Shown here: piece by piece, positions 1-9,114 of the stretch
Layout of the letters: each line of letters opens with the position of its first letter
How positions within the stretch are numbered: the stretch's first letter is position 1
Source: CAZAQV01 sp964487255
Lineage (GTDB): Bacteria; Myxococcota_A; Polyangia; Polyangiales; CAZAQV01
DNA: 64,000 nt
Assembly (NCBI GenBank): GCA_964487255.1
Contig: CAZAQV010000004.1
Coordinates: forward strand, 124,001-188,000
Reading direction: 5' to 3'
The notes under the pieces: generated by a model
Told to the model about the DNA's origin: nothing
What the model saw: the letters and a program-made list of their open reading frames with translations, nothing else
Databases searched by the model: none
Made by a program: the position numbers and the translations under genes

Positions 1-222
1 CACCGGGTTTGGGTCGTACTCAAGGGTGAGCTTTGCTTCGTAGATGCGGGGTTGGCGCACGCTCCAAAGCGCAGCCAAGGCGGTGCAGATGATGACGGCG
101 CCCGCAATGATCCACTTGTACTGAAGCGCGAGGTCCCAGTACTGCCGCAGGTCAAATTCGCTAATGTCTCTTGGGGGCTCAGAAGCGCTCATGGGGCAAA
201 TAGGGTTCGGCGAAATACTCAT
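1..222 (-). CDS. Wzc/GumC-like chain-length determinant, N-terminal fragment (runs off left edge)
   Basis: Only the first 74 codons are inside the window. My translation begins MSISPNPICPMSASEPP, followed by an acidic stretch, a LRQYWDLALQYKW segment, one strong hydrophobic helix at about residues 38-52 and then a YEAKLTLEYDPNPV segment. That is the usual start of Wzz-domain polysaccharide co-polymerases, in which a cytoplasmic tail leads into TM1 and a periplasmic Wzz domain. Whether a C-terminal tyrosine kinase (Wzc) is present cannot be seen. A second in-frame ATG lies at 192. It sits 30 bp downstream of the Wzy-like gene on the same strand, so the two are probably co-transcribed. The family call is fairly safe; the exact subtype is not. 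Confidence 0.75.
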   Translation of the reverse strand, partial: MSISPNPICPMSASEPPRDISEFDLRQYWDLALQYKWIIAGAVIICTALAALWSVRQPRIYEAKLTLEYDPNPV

Positions 223-252
223 TCGGTCAAGTCGAAGTGCTGTGCAAAAGGA

Positions 253-2613
253 CTATTGTGCAGGGTCAGTACACCACTGTTCGCCAGGGTTCTTTGCGCA
301 ATGTTCTCGGCGCAGCCGCTGCGCGATCAGGCTATGTCCAGCGCGTGTTGCTGCTTCCGAGGCCTCGCGCAGCGCTTGGTCATGCCCGAAACGGTAAGCG
401 GAGCGATAGGCGTCGATGGCAAGGTGCAGGTTTCCCGCCGAAGCCTCAAGTTGAGCCAGTAGACGCATCGCGGCGGCTCGATCGCTGCGTCGGCTGGTCG
501 CGCGCGTGCGCACACCTTTGAGCGCCGCACGAGCCGCGCTCATATCGCCTTTTGCCGCATGGATTCGCGTGAGTTCAAGCATGACTTTTTCGGGTCTGTC
601 CGTGTGCGCCTTCGCGCGCTCGAGCAGAGCAAGGGCCTTGTCGACGTTTCCTTCCTCTGCATATGTCCGCGCCAACAAGATCCAAGCGCCTTCGCTGGTG
701 GGGACCTTGTTCGTCGCACGCTCAAGCAGTGCACGCGCCCTTTTATACTCGCCGGCCTCGAGTTCACGGTGGCCGAGCTCCTGAAGCGAGTGCGCCGGGA
801 GCTCACTCGGCGGCACCCTTGCCAGTTCAGCGTAGACCTCTTTCTCGAGCGGGCTTTTTGCAGGCAGGCACTTCCAAAGGCCACCGAGTGCGTCGATACG
901 GCTGGCCCCTTCTTCGGGTACAGCTTGCCAGAGAAGTTGCGCTGGCAGTTCATCGCTGCGCGCCAGACTGCAGAGCACGTGGTATGTGCTTCCCGCCTTG
1001 AGCCCTTCGGCCTTGCGTAGCTCAAGCATCGCCTGCGAAACACGTCCCGCCTTGCTCAGAAGTCGCGCAGCCTGCAGATGCGGTCCCGGCCAGTTCGGCG
1101 CGCGAACCATGGCGCGGTTGACCAAGTGAGCTGCGATTTTGTTGGTTTCGTCTTTATCGGCTAGTCGCGACGCGGTGAGCAGTACGGCGGGGTCGTTGGG
1201 GTGGTCGGCCGCAGCGCGTTTCCAGTCGAGGGACTCTGAATCATGGCTGGTGGCGGCTTTGACCACGAAAGTTTCGGCCCGCTCGGGGATGCGGCCCGAG
1301 AACGCCAACGCGAGCACTGCGGTTGCCGCGGCGACCACGGCCACATGCATGCGACGGTTGGTACGGGAGGACGATCTGGCTCGCCAGGATCCGGCCGCGA
1401 TGCACAGCGTGAGCGATGCGAAGACTGCAATGCCAGTCATCTCGAGGGCGAAATCGAACATGTCATGGGCCACGAGTGAGATGAATGCGCTGATGGCGCC
1501 GGCGCGGGGCGAAGTCGACGAGCGCCTGATCGCGCCGAGAATGACCGTGCCTATTGCGACGATGAGGGCGACGGTAATCGGGAGTCCCCAGTCTGAAGAC
1601 CACTGGATCAGTAGGTTTTCTGGAAAGTATGCGCGCTCTCCATCCCACAATGACGTATGCACCACCGCGAAGGCGCCCCGTCCTGCTCCCAGAAGTGGGT
1701 TTTCTAAGACCGCGCCAGAGCTTTGCGCAAAGAGCTCGAACTTGCTGAGGTCTTTCTCTGCGAAGGCTTTCCCGAGGGGGGAGAGGAAGCCCGCGACCGC
1801 ACTGATGAGCACACCACCGAAGACGAAGGCTCCGAGCTGGCGCGTCGACGCCGCATCCTTGTTAAGCCTACGAAGGTACAGAACGGTGAAAACCAAGCCT
1901 CCAAGGACAAGCCCACCTGCCGCGGCCCGGCTTGCACTCCAGCCCACGGCGAGGCCGCAAAGAAGGGCCAGCGCGAGCCAACCGGGACGATACCCGCCTT
2001 GCCGTCGATCGGTTGCCAGTCCGACCGAGAGCCACACACCCGCCGCTCCGACTGCTCCAAAATGGTTGGCGTTAAGCACGGGGCCCAAGACGCGCTTTTG
2101 GTGCGTGGGCGTGTAGAAGCCGAACAGCTTCTCAAGCCCGGCAAGCTCGTGAAAAAGGGACACCAGGACCACGATTGAAGCGGCCGCCGCGCAGCCCAAC
2201 GCGAGCTTCTTGCGCAGCCCTTTTGCTACGACCAGGAGGCCAAAGTGGATGCTGAGCAAAATCGCGCAGCCCTGCACGACGTAGACCAAGGTATTTCCGG
2301 GGTCGAGAGAGTGCGTGATCCACCCGGGGAACGTACTGACTATGCCCAGCGGCGGCTCGCACAAAGCGGCGTGCCTGGAGAGGCTGCAAGGTACGAGCAG
2401 TTGCAGAATCGGAAGCAGAAAGAGTGCCCAGGCGACGACATAGATTCCAGACGGGGCCTTCCTTCGGGTCGGACCGAGCGCGAGGACGCCGAGCACCAAG
2501 ACCAGGAGCAACGCGAGGTCGAGTTGGACCGTTGTTCCGCCGTAGGAAAGCAATGCGCACACGGGCACTAGGAAAGCAAAGGCCGCTCGTACTGTCGTCC
2601 GGGCACTATGCAC
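253..2613 (-). CDS. O-antigen ligase/Wzy-type membrane protein with C-terminal TPR region
   Basis: A 786-residue polytopic protein. The first roughly 430 residues contain about ten hydrophobic helices, and the middle has the periplasmic-loop style typical of the O-antigen ligase (Wzy_C) family, including an ENPLLGAGRGAF segment. After the last helix near residue 440 the protein becomes soluble and helical, with TPR-like repeats to the end (for example EGAWILLARTYAEEGN). Ligase-TPR fusions of this kind usually polymerise or attach repeat units at the outer face of the inner membrane. The start is a GTG that overlaps the end of the upstream asnB by 8 bp, suggesting translational coupling. It is followed by the wzc-like gene. 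It could be a polymerase or a ligase; sequence alone does not decide. Confidence 0.8.
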   Translation of the reverse strand: MHSARTTVRAAFAFLVPVCALLSYGGTTVQLDLALLLVLVLGVLALGPTRRKAPSGIYVVAWALFLLPILQLLVPCSLSRHAALCEPPLGIVSTFPGWITHSLDPGNTLVYVVQGCAILLSIHFGLLVVAKGLRKKLALGCAAAASIVVLVSLFHELAGLEKLFGFYTPTHQKRVLGPVLNANHFGAVGAAGVWLSVGLATDRRQGGYRPGWLALALLCGLAVGWSASRAAAGGLVLGGLVFTVLYLRRLNKDAASTRQLGAFVFGGVLISAVAGFLSPLGKAFAEKDLSKFELFAQSSGAVLENPLLGAGRGAFAVVHTSLWDGERAYFPENLLIQWSSDWGLPITVALIVAIGTVILGAIRRSSTSPRAGAISAFISLVAHDMFDFALEMTGIAVFASLTLCIAAGSWRARSSSRTNRRMHVAVVAAATAVLALAFSGRIPERAETFVVKAATSHDSESLDWKRAAADHPNDPAVLLTASRLADKDETNKIAAHLVNRAMVRAPNWPGPHLQAARLLSKAGRVSQAMLELRKAEGLKAGSTYHVLCSLARSDELPAQLLWQAVPEEGASRIDALGGLWKCLPAKSPLEKEVYAELARVPPSELPAHSLQELGHRELEAGEYKRARALLERATNKVPTSEGAWILLARTYAEEGNVDKALALLERAKAHTDRPEKVMLELTRIHAAKGDMSAARAALKGVRTRATSRRSDRAAAMRLLAQLEASAGNLHLAIDAYRSAYRFGHDQALREASEAATRAGHSLIAQRLRREHCAKNPGEQWCTDPAQ

Positions 2614-4489
2614 GTCTATCCAACCAGGCTTCGAACATCAACGCTGTCCAAATGCGGTGATGCGTGGGGCGGCCAGCCTCAAGCCCGTGGAGGGCACTCT
2701 CGATGGCCTCGGGTCGCAAGTAGTTCTCGCGCCGAAGTCGTGAAGGACTCAACATGTCGGACACCCACTCACGAAGTTCGTGACGCAACCAGTGGCGAAT
2801 CGGAACACCAAAGCCGGATTTTGCCTGCGTATGCGAGTCGGGGCGTACGTACTTGGAGACGAAGTCTCTGAGGGGCACCTTCGTCTTTCCCCCGTGGATC
2901 TTTTCCTCGGTTCGAAGTCGTAACCCGTACTCGACCACCTCATGATCGAGAAGCGGAACACGAACCTCAAGGCTTTCGCGCATACTGGCGCGGTCGACTT
3001 TCGTCAGGATGTCCTCGGGTAGATAGTTGGAAATGTCTTGTCGAGTCATCCAGTCGACGAAGTCGCCATCGTGGTCCGGAGAATAGTTTTGCAAGGGTCG
3101 GTCGTTGGTTCCCAATACTGCGGCGGCACCGGAGGGCCAAAGAAACGTAAGTCGGTGAAAAAGGTCTTGCTCTGACTTCGCATCGACAATCGTGGCAACC
3201 TTCTCGAGTTTTTCGTTGGGTTGACGCAGCCATTCTGGGTTGATCAGCGCATCGAGGCGATGCAGTTGCCCGGTACCCAGCACGGCATCGCTCGTTCGTG
3301 CTGCGATGCGACGGAGCGGGAGGGGTACCCGAGAAAGTTTCGACCAGAGGCGTGGCGCCCAAACGTAGCGGTTGTAGCCGCCAAACACTTCATCTCCGCC
3401 GTCGCCCGAGAGTGCAACCGTGACCTTGGAGCGCGTGAACTTACTCAGCAGGTACGTCGGTATTTGAGACGAATCCGCGAAGGGCTCGGCGTAGATATCG
3501 GCGATATCCGGGACCACAGCCATCAGGTCCTGCGCGTTCAAGCGAATGCAGTGGTGGTCGGTGCCGAGCTGTTTGGCGACGGCTTCCGCATTGCTCGATT
3601 CGTCGAAGTCTTTCTCCGCAAACCCAACCGAGAACGTCTTGACGTTAGAGGAGACTTGGCACATTGCGGCGACGACCGCCGTAGAGTCGATGCCACCGGA
3701 CAGAAAAGCCCCGACTGGTACGTCCGAGACCATTTGCGATTCAACAGCCGACAGCAGTAGTGTTTCAAACTCATCGGGGACGTACTCGCCTCGTGCTGAA
3801 GTGGGCGAGGGCGCCCGCCAGTAGCGTTCGACACGAGGCTCTTGCGCACTTCGGAGGTGGACCACGGTTCCTGCCTCAACCTTAAAGAACTTCTCGTAGA
3901 TGCACAGTGGGGCGGGGATGTACCCGTAGCGGAAGTACTCGCAGAGCGCGTGGCGATCAACCGCCGGGCGCTCGTCGAGGGCGCGCACTGCGATCGGATC
4001 GGAAAAGAAGTAGCGCACTCCATCCTGCGCTCCGTAGTACAACGGTTTGATGCCCAAGCGGTCGCGGAAGAGTGACAGACATTGCGTCTCTCGGTCCCAG
4101 AGCGCGATGGCGAACATCCCGTTGAGACGCGAAACGGCGTCCAGCCCCCAGGCGTCGAAGGCTTCGATCAGAACTTCGCTGTCGCTGGCGCCACGAAAGC
4201 GCACACCTTTTGTTGCCAGCTCACTGCGCAGCGTTTTGAAGTTGTAGAGTTCGCCGTTGTAGCTCATCGCGTAGCGGCCGCTTTGCGAGAGCATCGGTTG
4301 AGCGCCTTGGTCGGAGAGGTCAATGATCGAAAGCCGCCGGTGACCGAGCGCCAGCTCGCAGATGGGGTCGTGCCAGTGGCCGTGGTTATCGGGGCCTCGA
4401 TGGCGTTGCAGGTCCGTCATGGCTTGCAGTCGGGCGAGGCGTGCTTCGCGAGACATTTCGCCGCCCCAGATCCCTGCAATACCGCACAT
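2606..4489 (-). CDS. asnB: Glutamine-hydrolysing asparagine synthase-like amidotransferase (copy 1)
   Basis: A full-length 627-residue AsnB-family enzyme. Met-Cys-Gly-Ile at the N-terminus supplies the Cys2 nucleophile of the class II glutaminase domain (about residues 2-200). The synthetase half carries the ATP pyrophosphate loop SGGIDST at about residues 264-270 and a later SGDGGDE motif. In polysaccharide loci such enzymes often convert the carboxyl of a uronic acid sugar into an amide instead of making asparagine. Here the nearby UDP-sugar dehydrogenases and a uronate epimerase supply candidate substrates. It lies 46 bp after the WbpM-like dehydratase gene and overlaps the Wzy-like gene by 8 bp. 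A paralogue is found at 11426-13348. Confidence 0.9.
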   Translation of the reverse strand: MCGIAGIWGGEMSREARLARLQAMTDLQRHRGPDNHGHWHDPICELALGHRRLSIIDLSDQGAQPMLSQSGRYAMSYNGELYNFKTLRSELATKGVRFRGASDSEVLIEAFDAWGLDAVSRLNGMFAIALWDRETQCLSLFRDRLGIKPLYYGAQDGVRYFFSDPIAVRALDERPAVDRHALCEYFRYGYIPAPLCIYEKFFKVEAGTVVHLRSAQEPRVERYWRAPSPTSARGEYVPDEFETLLLSAVESQMVSDVPVGAFLSGGIDSTAVVAAMCQVSSNVKTFSVGFAEKDFDESSNAEAVAKQLGTDHHCIRLNAQDLMAVVPDIADIYAEPFADSSQIPTYLLSKFTRSKVTVALSGDGGDEVFGGYNRYVWAPRLWSKLSRVPLPLRRIAARTSDAVLGTGQLHRLDALINPEWLRQPNEKLEKVATIVDAKSEQDLFHRLTFLWPSGAAAVLGTNDRPLQNYSPDHDGDFVDWMTRQDISNYLPEDILTKVDRASMRESLEVRVPLLDHEVVEYGLRLRTEEKIHGGKTKVPLRDFVSKYVRPDSHTQAKSGFGVPIRHWLRHELREWVSDMLSPSRLRRENYLRPEAIESALHGLEAGRPTHHRIWTALMFEAWLDRRA

Positions 4490-4535
4490 GACCGATGGGT
4501 ATACGCGGAGGCCAATACCGTTGCCAGCGGAAATA

Positions 4536-6473
4536 CTAGTGCGGGGGGGCGGGCGTAGCGACAGGCTGCGAGGTCGGCGCGGTGGGCGGAGGAGGATGAA
4601 TGCTGATCGTTGCCTCAGGAATCAATGCGCGAAGCGCTCGCCGGAGACGCTGTGCTTCTCCAGTCTTCGCGAAATGCTCCAGTTTGCGTAGTCCGTCCTC
4701 AAGCGTTTCGCGCGAAATTCTGTCGATTCTACCTACGAAAATCTTCGGGTGCTTCGTTTTTGTGGCGTGTTCTTGGTCGGTGGACAGCTCTTCGAAGAGT
4801 TTTTCGCCCGGACGCATGCCGACGAACTCGATTCGGATGTCTTCGTCCACGCGAAAGCCAGACAGTCGGATGAGGTCTTTCGCCAGGTCGGTAATCTTTA
4901 CAGGCTCGCCCATGTCGAGGATGAAAATCTCAGCTTCTTCTCCCATCGTTCCTGCCTGAAGCACGAGCTGGCACGCTTCGGGAATCGTCATGAAGTAGCG
5001 TGTCATCTCCGGGTGCGTCACCGTCACGGGCCCACCGGCTGCAATCTGTTTCTTGAAGATTGGAATGACGCTCCCGGCTGAGCCAAGGACGTTCCCGAAG
5101 CGAACTGTGACGAACCGAGTCTTACTGTTCTCTGCGACCTCTTGAACGACAAGTTCTGCGACACGCTTGCTTGCACCCATGACAGAAGTCGGGTTTACAG
5201 CCTTGTCTGTGGAAATCATGACAAATGCTTCTGCCTCAAACTGGCTCGCAAGCTGAGCGATCGTGCGGGTGCCGAGAATGTTGTTCTTCACGGCTTCGCA
5301 AGGGTTATCTTCCATGAGCGGCACATGCTTGTGGGCGGCTGCGTGGTACAGGTGACTCGGGCGGTAATCGGCGAGGACTTGCTGCATTCTTTGCTTGTCG
5401 GCGATGTCCGCGATGATCGGAACCAGTAGGGCGTCAGGGAAGTCGCGTACAAGTTCGCGGTGGATCTCGAAGAGCGCGTTTTCGGCTCGCTCGACCAAAA
5501 TAAGCTGCGCTGGATTAAAGCGACATAGCTGCCGGCAAATTTCCGAGCCGATGCTACCGCCCGCTCCGGTGACCAGCACCGTTTGCCCCGCGGTTTGCTT
5601 TGCCACGGCATCGTGGTCGAGCTGCACTGGGTCGCGCCCCAAAAGGTCTTCGATGGCAACATCGCGGATGCGAGAGAGGTTGACCTTACCGTCGACGATT
5701 TCGTAGATGCCGGGGATGATCTTCACCGGAAGGTTGGCCTCGGTGCACAGCGCACGGATACGGCGAATGTCCTCGCCGGGGACGTTGGCCATGGTGATCA
5801 GCGCTTCGTCGACCTGCTTGCGCCCCGTGATATGTCCGAGCTGCGCCGTGGTGCCAAGCACGCGGATCCCGTGAATTTCGGTGCCAATCTTTCCAGGGTC
5901 GTCATCGACAAAGCCGACCGGTGTCAAGTTGAGTTCAGGACGTTGTTCGAGTTCTTTGGCGACGAGAACGCCCGCCTGACCTGCGCCGACCAGCAAGATG
6001 CGCTTGCGTGCGTCGGGTGGCGTCATGCTGTTCGAAGTTCGCGCAACGTCGCTGCGTTCGCCCAAGATGCGGCGAGAGAAACGCACGCCAGCGATCATGA
6101 AAATGGAAAACATGAAGTTTGCGGCAATCACGCCGAACGGAATGACGCCGTGTCTCAGGTAGGGGTAAGTGTCTTGTAGGTCGCCTGCAACGAGCCTGGA
6201 CGCGACCAACGCGAGTGAAAACGTCAGGCCGGCACTGGCGATGCGTAGGCCCTCGCGCAGTCCGACGTAACGCCAAGAGAAGCGGTGGATGCCAAACACA
6301 CGAAGTGTCAAATACTCGTAGAGTACGACGTAGGGGGTGATGAGAAAAAAGCGACCGATAAACGTGGCATCGGGGATGCCATCGAAGCGGACGATGAATG
6401 CCAGGGCAAACGCCAGCGTTAGCGCCGCGATGTCAATCGCGATCTGCGTGAAGCGATTCATGAGGACAGTCAT
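4536..6473 (-). CDS. WbpM/PglF/CapD-type nucleotide-sugar 4,6-dehydratase, membrane-bound
   Basis: I choose the ATG at 6473, which overlaps the upstream aminotransferase stop by 4 bp (ATGA); this gives 645 residues. The N-terminal part has four or five transmembrane helices, followed by a CoA-binding-like Rossmann unit (VGAGQAG near residue 163) and then the catalytic SDR domain with TGAGGSIG near residue 303. In place of the usual Tyr-Lys pair it has VMGASK (Met432, Lys436). The Met-Lys arrangement is characteristic of the WbpM/PglF/FlaA1 dehydratases that turn UDP-GlcNAc into a 4-keto-6-deoxy sugar. With the adjacent DegT aminotransferase it should produce a UDP-4-amino-sugar. The longer ORF upstream of 6473 reads through the preceding gene and is unlikely to be used. 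Confidence 0.9.
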   Translation of the reverse strand: MTVLMNRFTQIAIDIAALTLAFALAFIVRFDGIPDATFIGRFFLITPYVVLYEYLTLRVFGIHRFSWRYVGLREGLRIASAGLTFSLALVASRLVAGDLQDTYPYLRHGVIPFGVIAANFMFSIFMIAGVRFSRRILGERSDVARTSNSMTPPDARKRILLVGAGQAGVLVAKELEQRPELNLTPVGFVDDDPGKIGTEIHGIRVLGTTAQLGHITGRKQVDEALITMANVPGEDIRRIRALCTEANLPVKIIPGIYEIVDGKVNLSRIRDVAIEDLLGRDPVQLDHDAVAKQTAGQTVLVTGAGGSIGSEICRQLCRFNPAQLILVERAENALFEIHRELVRDFPDALLVPIIADIADKQRMQQVLADYRPSHLYHAAAHKHVPLMEDNPCEAVKNNILGTRTIAQLASQFEAEAFVMISTDKAVNPTSVMGASKRVAELVVQEVAENSKTRFVTVRFGNVLGSAGSVIPIFKKQIAAGGPVTVTHPEMTRYFMTIPEACQLVLQAGTMGEEAEIFILDMGEPVKITDLAKDLIRLSGFRVDEDIRIEFVGMRPGEKLFEELSTDQEHATKTKHPKIFVGRIDRISRETLEDGLRKLEHFAKTGEAQRLRRALRALIPEATISIHPPPPTAPTSQPVATPAPPH

Positions 6474-7597
6474 TCCTGCGCCACCTTTCGCACCCCCTCT
6501 ACGACTCTGTCTTGGTCCTGCGAACTCATGTTGGTGGAACTCGGTAGACAGATGCCGCGTTCGAATAGCGCCTGCGCAACCTCGCCGCCATATGACGGGC
6601 AATCCGCGAAGAGTGGCTGCAGATGCATCGGTTTCCAGACGGGTCGCGCTTCGATGTTTTGTGCTGCCAGTGCTTCAATGAGCCGATCGCGCGCGCTCGA
6701 ATCGCGTAGCAAGAACGTGCTCAGCCAGCGTGTATGCAAGCGGCCTTCCGCTTCGGGCATCGGTTCGATATCACCAAGGCCGGAAAAGCCGTCGCAGTAG
6801 CGAGCAAAGAGGGCTCGCTTTTGCGCAACGCGTTCTTCGAGCACTTCCATCTGTCCGCGACCGATGCCGGCCAGAACATTGCTGAGCCGATAGTTGTACC
6901 CTTGAACGGTGTGTTCGTATGCGACTCCAGGATCGCGCGCTTGGGTAGAGAGGAAGCGTGCACGGTCGACATGCGCCTGCGAGCTTGAGACGAGCGCGCC
7001 CCCGCCGCTCGTGGTGATGATCTTGTTGCCGTTGAAGGAAATCGCAGCGATTGGCGAGAGCGTCCCCGCCGCCTTTCCTTTGTAGGTGGCTCCCAGTGCC
7101 TCCGCTGCGTCTTCGAGAACGGGGACTTCGAAGCGCGCGCAGATCTCGTTGACCGTGTCCATGTCGCAGGTCTGGCCATAGAGGTGGACCGGAATGACCG
7201 CTGCGACGCGTCGCCCTGCCGACTTGCGCGCCTCGAGCGCCTCTTCAAGTCGGGCCGGATCCATGTTCCAGTCTGAGTACTGTGAGTCAACAAAAACCGG
7301 GTAGGCGCCAACGTAGCGAATCGGGTTTGCGGAAGCTACAAACGTAAGGGTCGAGCAGATGACCTCGTCGCCAGGCTGCACACCGAGAAGCGTCAGACCG
7401 AGGTGAATGGCTCCCGTACCGGAGCTGAGCGCAACGGCAGGTCGTCCAAAGTGGTCAAAAAGACTTGTCTCGAACGCGGTTAGATTCGGGCCGACCGTGG
7501 AAACCCAGTTGCTCTCAAAAGCTTCCTGAACGTAGCGCTGCTCGGCACCGCCCATGTGCGGCACGGCCAAGTAAATACGTTCGGTGGTTTCCGGCAC
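6470..7597 (-). CDS. DegT/DnrJ/EryC1/StrS-family sugar aminotransferase (PglE-like)
   Basis: A PLP-dependent aminotransferase that would transaminate the 4-keto-6-deoxy sugar made by the dehydratase gene it overlaps by 4 bp. The family start IYLAVPHMGGAEQRYV is present, and the PLP lysine lies in SFNGNKIITTSGGG (Lys about 192 with my start). The open frame continues upstream to 7720, but residues before VPETTERIYL look like non-coding translation, so I prefer the GTG at 7597, giving 375 residues, the normal family length. No strong ribosome binding site is visible before that GTG. Together with the WbpM-like and NeuD-like proteins it completes a bacillosamine-type route. Confidence 0.88.
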   Translation of the reverse strand: MPETTERIYLAVPHMGGAEQRYVQEAFESNWVSTVGPNLTAFETSLFDHFGRPAVALSSGTGAIHLGLTLLGVQPGDEVICSTLTFVASANPIRYVGAYPVFVDSQYSDWNMDPARLEEALEARKSAGRRVAAVIPVHLYGQTCDMDTVNEICARFEVPVLEDAAEALGATYKGKAAGTLSPIAAISFNGNKIITTSGGGALVSSSQAHVDRARFLSTQARDPGVAYEHTVQGYNYRLSNVLAGIGRGQMEVLEERVAQKRALFARYCDGFSGLGDIEPMPEAEGRLHTRWLSTFLLRDSSARDRLIEALAAQNIEARPVWKPMHLQPLFADCPSYGGEVAQALFERGICLPSSTNMSSQDQDRVVEGVRKVAQE

Positions 7598-7776
7598 AGC
7601 CGCCGAAATGTGACATGCGCGGAGTGGGCGGGCAAACGCTCGAAGCTGGCGCGAAGTTCGTAATGATTGAGTAAATACCCGCTGGCGACCTCCTCGAGTA
7701 CGCTGCGACGCTGCAGGCATTCGGGCGGCGTGCGTTGAAGCCAGGCGGCGTGGTGCTACGTCTTGTCGGCGTCGCC

Positions 7777-9114
7777 ATGGTTGATTTTGTCCTCAGTGCC
7801 TTTGTTGTAGCGTTAGCCCTTGTAGGACTCCTCGCCATCACGAGAGGCCTAGGCAAGGACAAGCGGCGCATTCTTTTCCTGGGCCTTGCAGCAAAGACGG
7901 TAGCCGCCATCGCGCTGATGTCGGTCATCAAATACTATTACGGTTACGGCGATATGCTGTCGTTCTTGCGCGAAGGCCGCGCGCTCGTTCGGTACATGGA
8001 CTACAGCGGATTCTCGGGGCTGCAGGACACCGTCGCAATCGTTTTTCAGCAGGACGTTGCAGTGCCTGTGCGGATCCATGGCGTGGGAAGGTCGACCGGG
8101 AGCATGGCTGCGCTTGCTGGGCTTCTTCTCTATGTGCTGGATTCGGATTGGGCGGTGTCGATTGTTTTTGCGATGGTGGGCTTTGCGGGGCAGGTCGCGC
8201 TTACGCTTGCCTTCTGGAGGCAGCTCCCTGAGCAACATACGAAGTTGGTGGGTTTCGCATGTCTGTTCGTGCCTTCTCTTGCCTTCTGGTCTGCAGGCGT
8301 TGTTAAAGAAACGATCGCCGTCGGTGGGCTGGGAATATTCACTTTCGCTTTGCTGCGTTTTGTCGAGAGTCGGTACCTGAGCGGGGTGGTCTTGGCACTC
8401 TTGGCTGTCGTGTTGGTTTGGTTAAGTAAGCCCTTTTTGTTGCTTGCACTCACGTGCGGTGTGGCTGCTGGAGGCTACGTGCACCGTGCGTCCGGCGGTC
8501 GCGGGAGATTTCGTGTTCGGCCGATCGCGCTTGTATTCTGGGCATTGGTGGCTTTTGCGGCTCTTTTTGCCATCGGCGAAATCTTTCCTCGATATTCCCT
8601 CGCCGATATGGCCCAGCAGGTTGCCATCGAGCAGGCGCAGTTTGACCGCGTCGCCGGCGGGTCCGACTTTGAGGTTGACTCGTACGCGGACAGAAGTGTC
8701 TTCGAACAGGTACTTTTCGCGCCGCTCGCACTCGTAACGAGTTGCTTTCGACCATTCTTGTTCGAGGCAAGGAACGTCGTGATGTTGGCTAACGCGCTCG
8801 AGTCGACTGCGTTCTTGGTGCTCTTCGTCCTAGTGTGGCGGCGCAATGGTTTTCGACTGGTCGGTCGCCTGCTTTCTTCGCCGACGTTGACCTACGCGTT
8901 CGTGGTCGCATGCGTGATCGGGATGGGCGTGGGGCTGACCACGACCAACATGGGGACTCTCTCGCGTTATCGAATACCGATGCTGCCCTTCTTTGTTGTA
9001 GTGCTGCTGATACTGCGCGCGAAGCAAGGTTCGCACTCTAAGATCAGTCAGGAATCGGAACGCATGCCTTCTGTCGAGCGTCCGATGCCGCTCGGGAATA
9101 GCGTGCGTTCGTAG
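7777..9114 (+). CDS. Polytopic membrane protein, candidate polysaccharide polymerase
   Basis: About 445 residues with some ten transmembrane helices and no soluble domain. Motifs include IKYYYGYGDMLSF early and a LAFWSAGVVKETIAVGGLG segment in the middle; the second resembles a pattern I associate with uncharacterised Wzy- or glycosyltransferase-like membrane proteins of surface-polysaccharide loci. The frame opens at a TTG at 7735, but the ATG at 7777 precedes the first clear helix and is preferred. It is a one-gene plus-strand unit, and its 3' end overlaps the convergent GT4 gene by 67 bp. A second polymerase is the most natural guess in a locus that already holds a ligase-like protein, but I do not recognise a defined family. 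Confidence 0.6.
   Translation: MVDFVLSAFVVALALVGLLAITRGLGKDKRRILFLGLAAKTVAAIALMSVIKYYYGYGDMLSFLREGRALVRYMDYSGFSGLQDTVAIVFQQDVAVPVRIHGVGRSTGSMAALAGLLLYVLDSDWAVSIVFAMVGFAGQVALTLAFWRQLPEQHTKLVGFACLFVPSLAFWSAGVVKETIAVGGLGIFTFALLRFVESRYLSGVVLALLAVVLVWLSKPFLLLALTCGVAAGGYVHRASGGRGRFRVRPIALVFWALVAFAALFAIGEIFPRYSLADMAQQVAIEQAQFDRVAGGSDFEVDSYADRSVFEQVLFAPLALVTSCFRPFLFEARNVVMLANALESTAFLVLFVLVWRRNGFRLVGRLLSSPTLTYAFVVACVIGMGVGLTTTNMGTLSRYRIPMLPFFVVVLLILRAKQGSHSKISQESERMPSVERPMPLGNSVRS

Noticed and set aside
1139..2116. Long plus-strand ORF (325 codons) inside the Wzy-like gene
   Set aside because: Opposite-strand shadow of a clear membrane protein gene in high-GC DNA; low-complexity Arg/Pro/Ala-rich product.
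7598..7776. Minus-strand frame giving a protein-like stretch (SVLEEVASGYLLNHYELRAS) in the divergent gap before the 7777 gene
   Set aside because: No start codon or family match; it may be a remnant of an earlier gene, or chance coding-like sequence in high-GC DNA.
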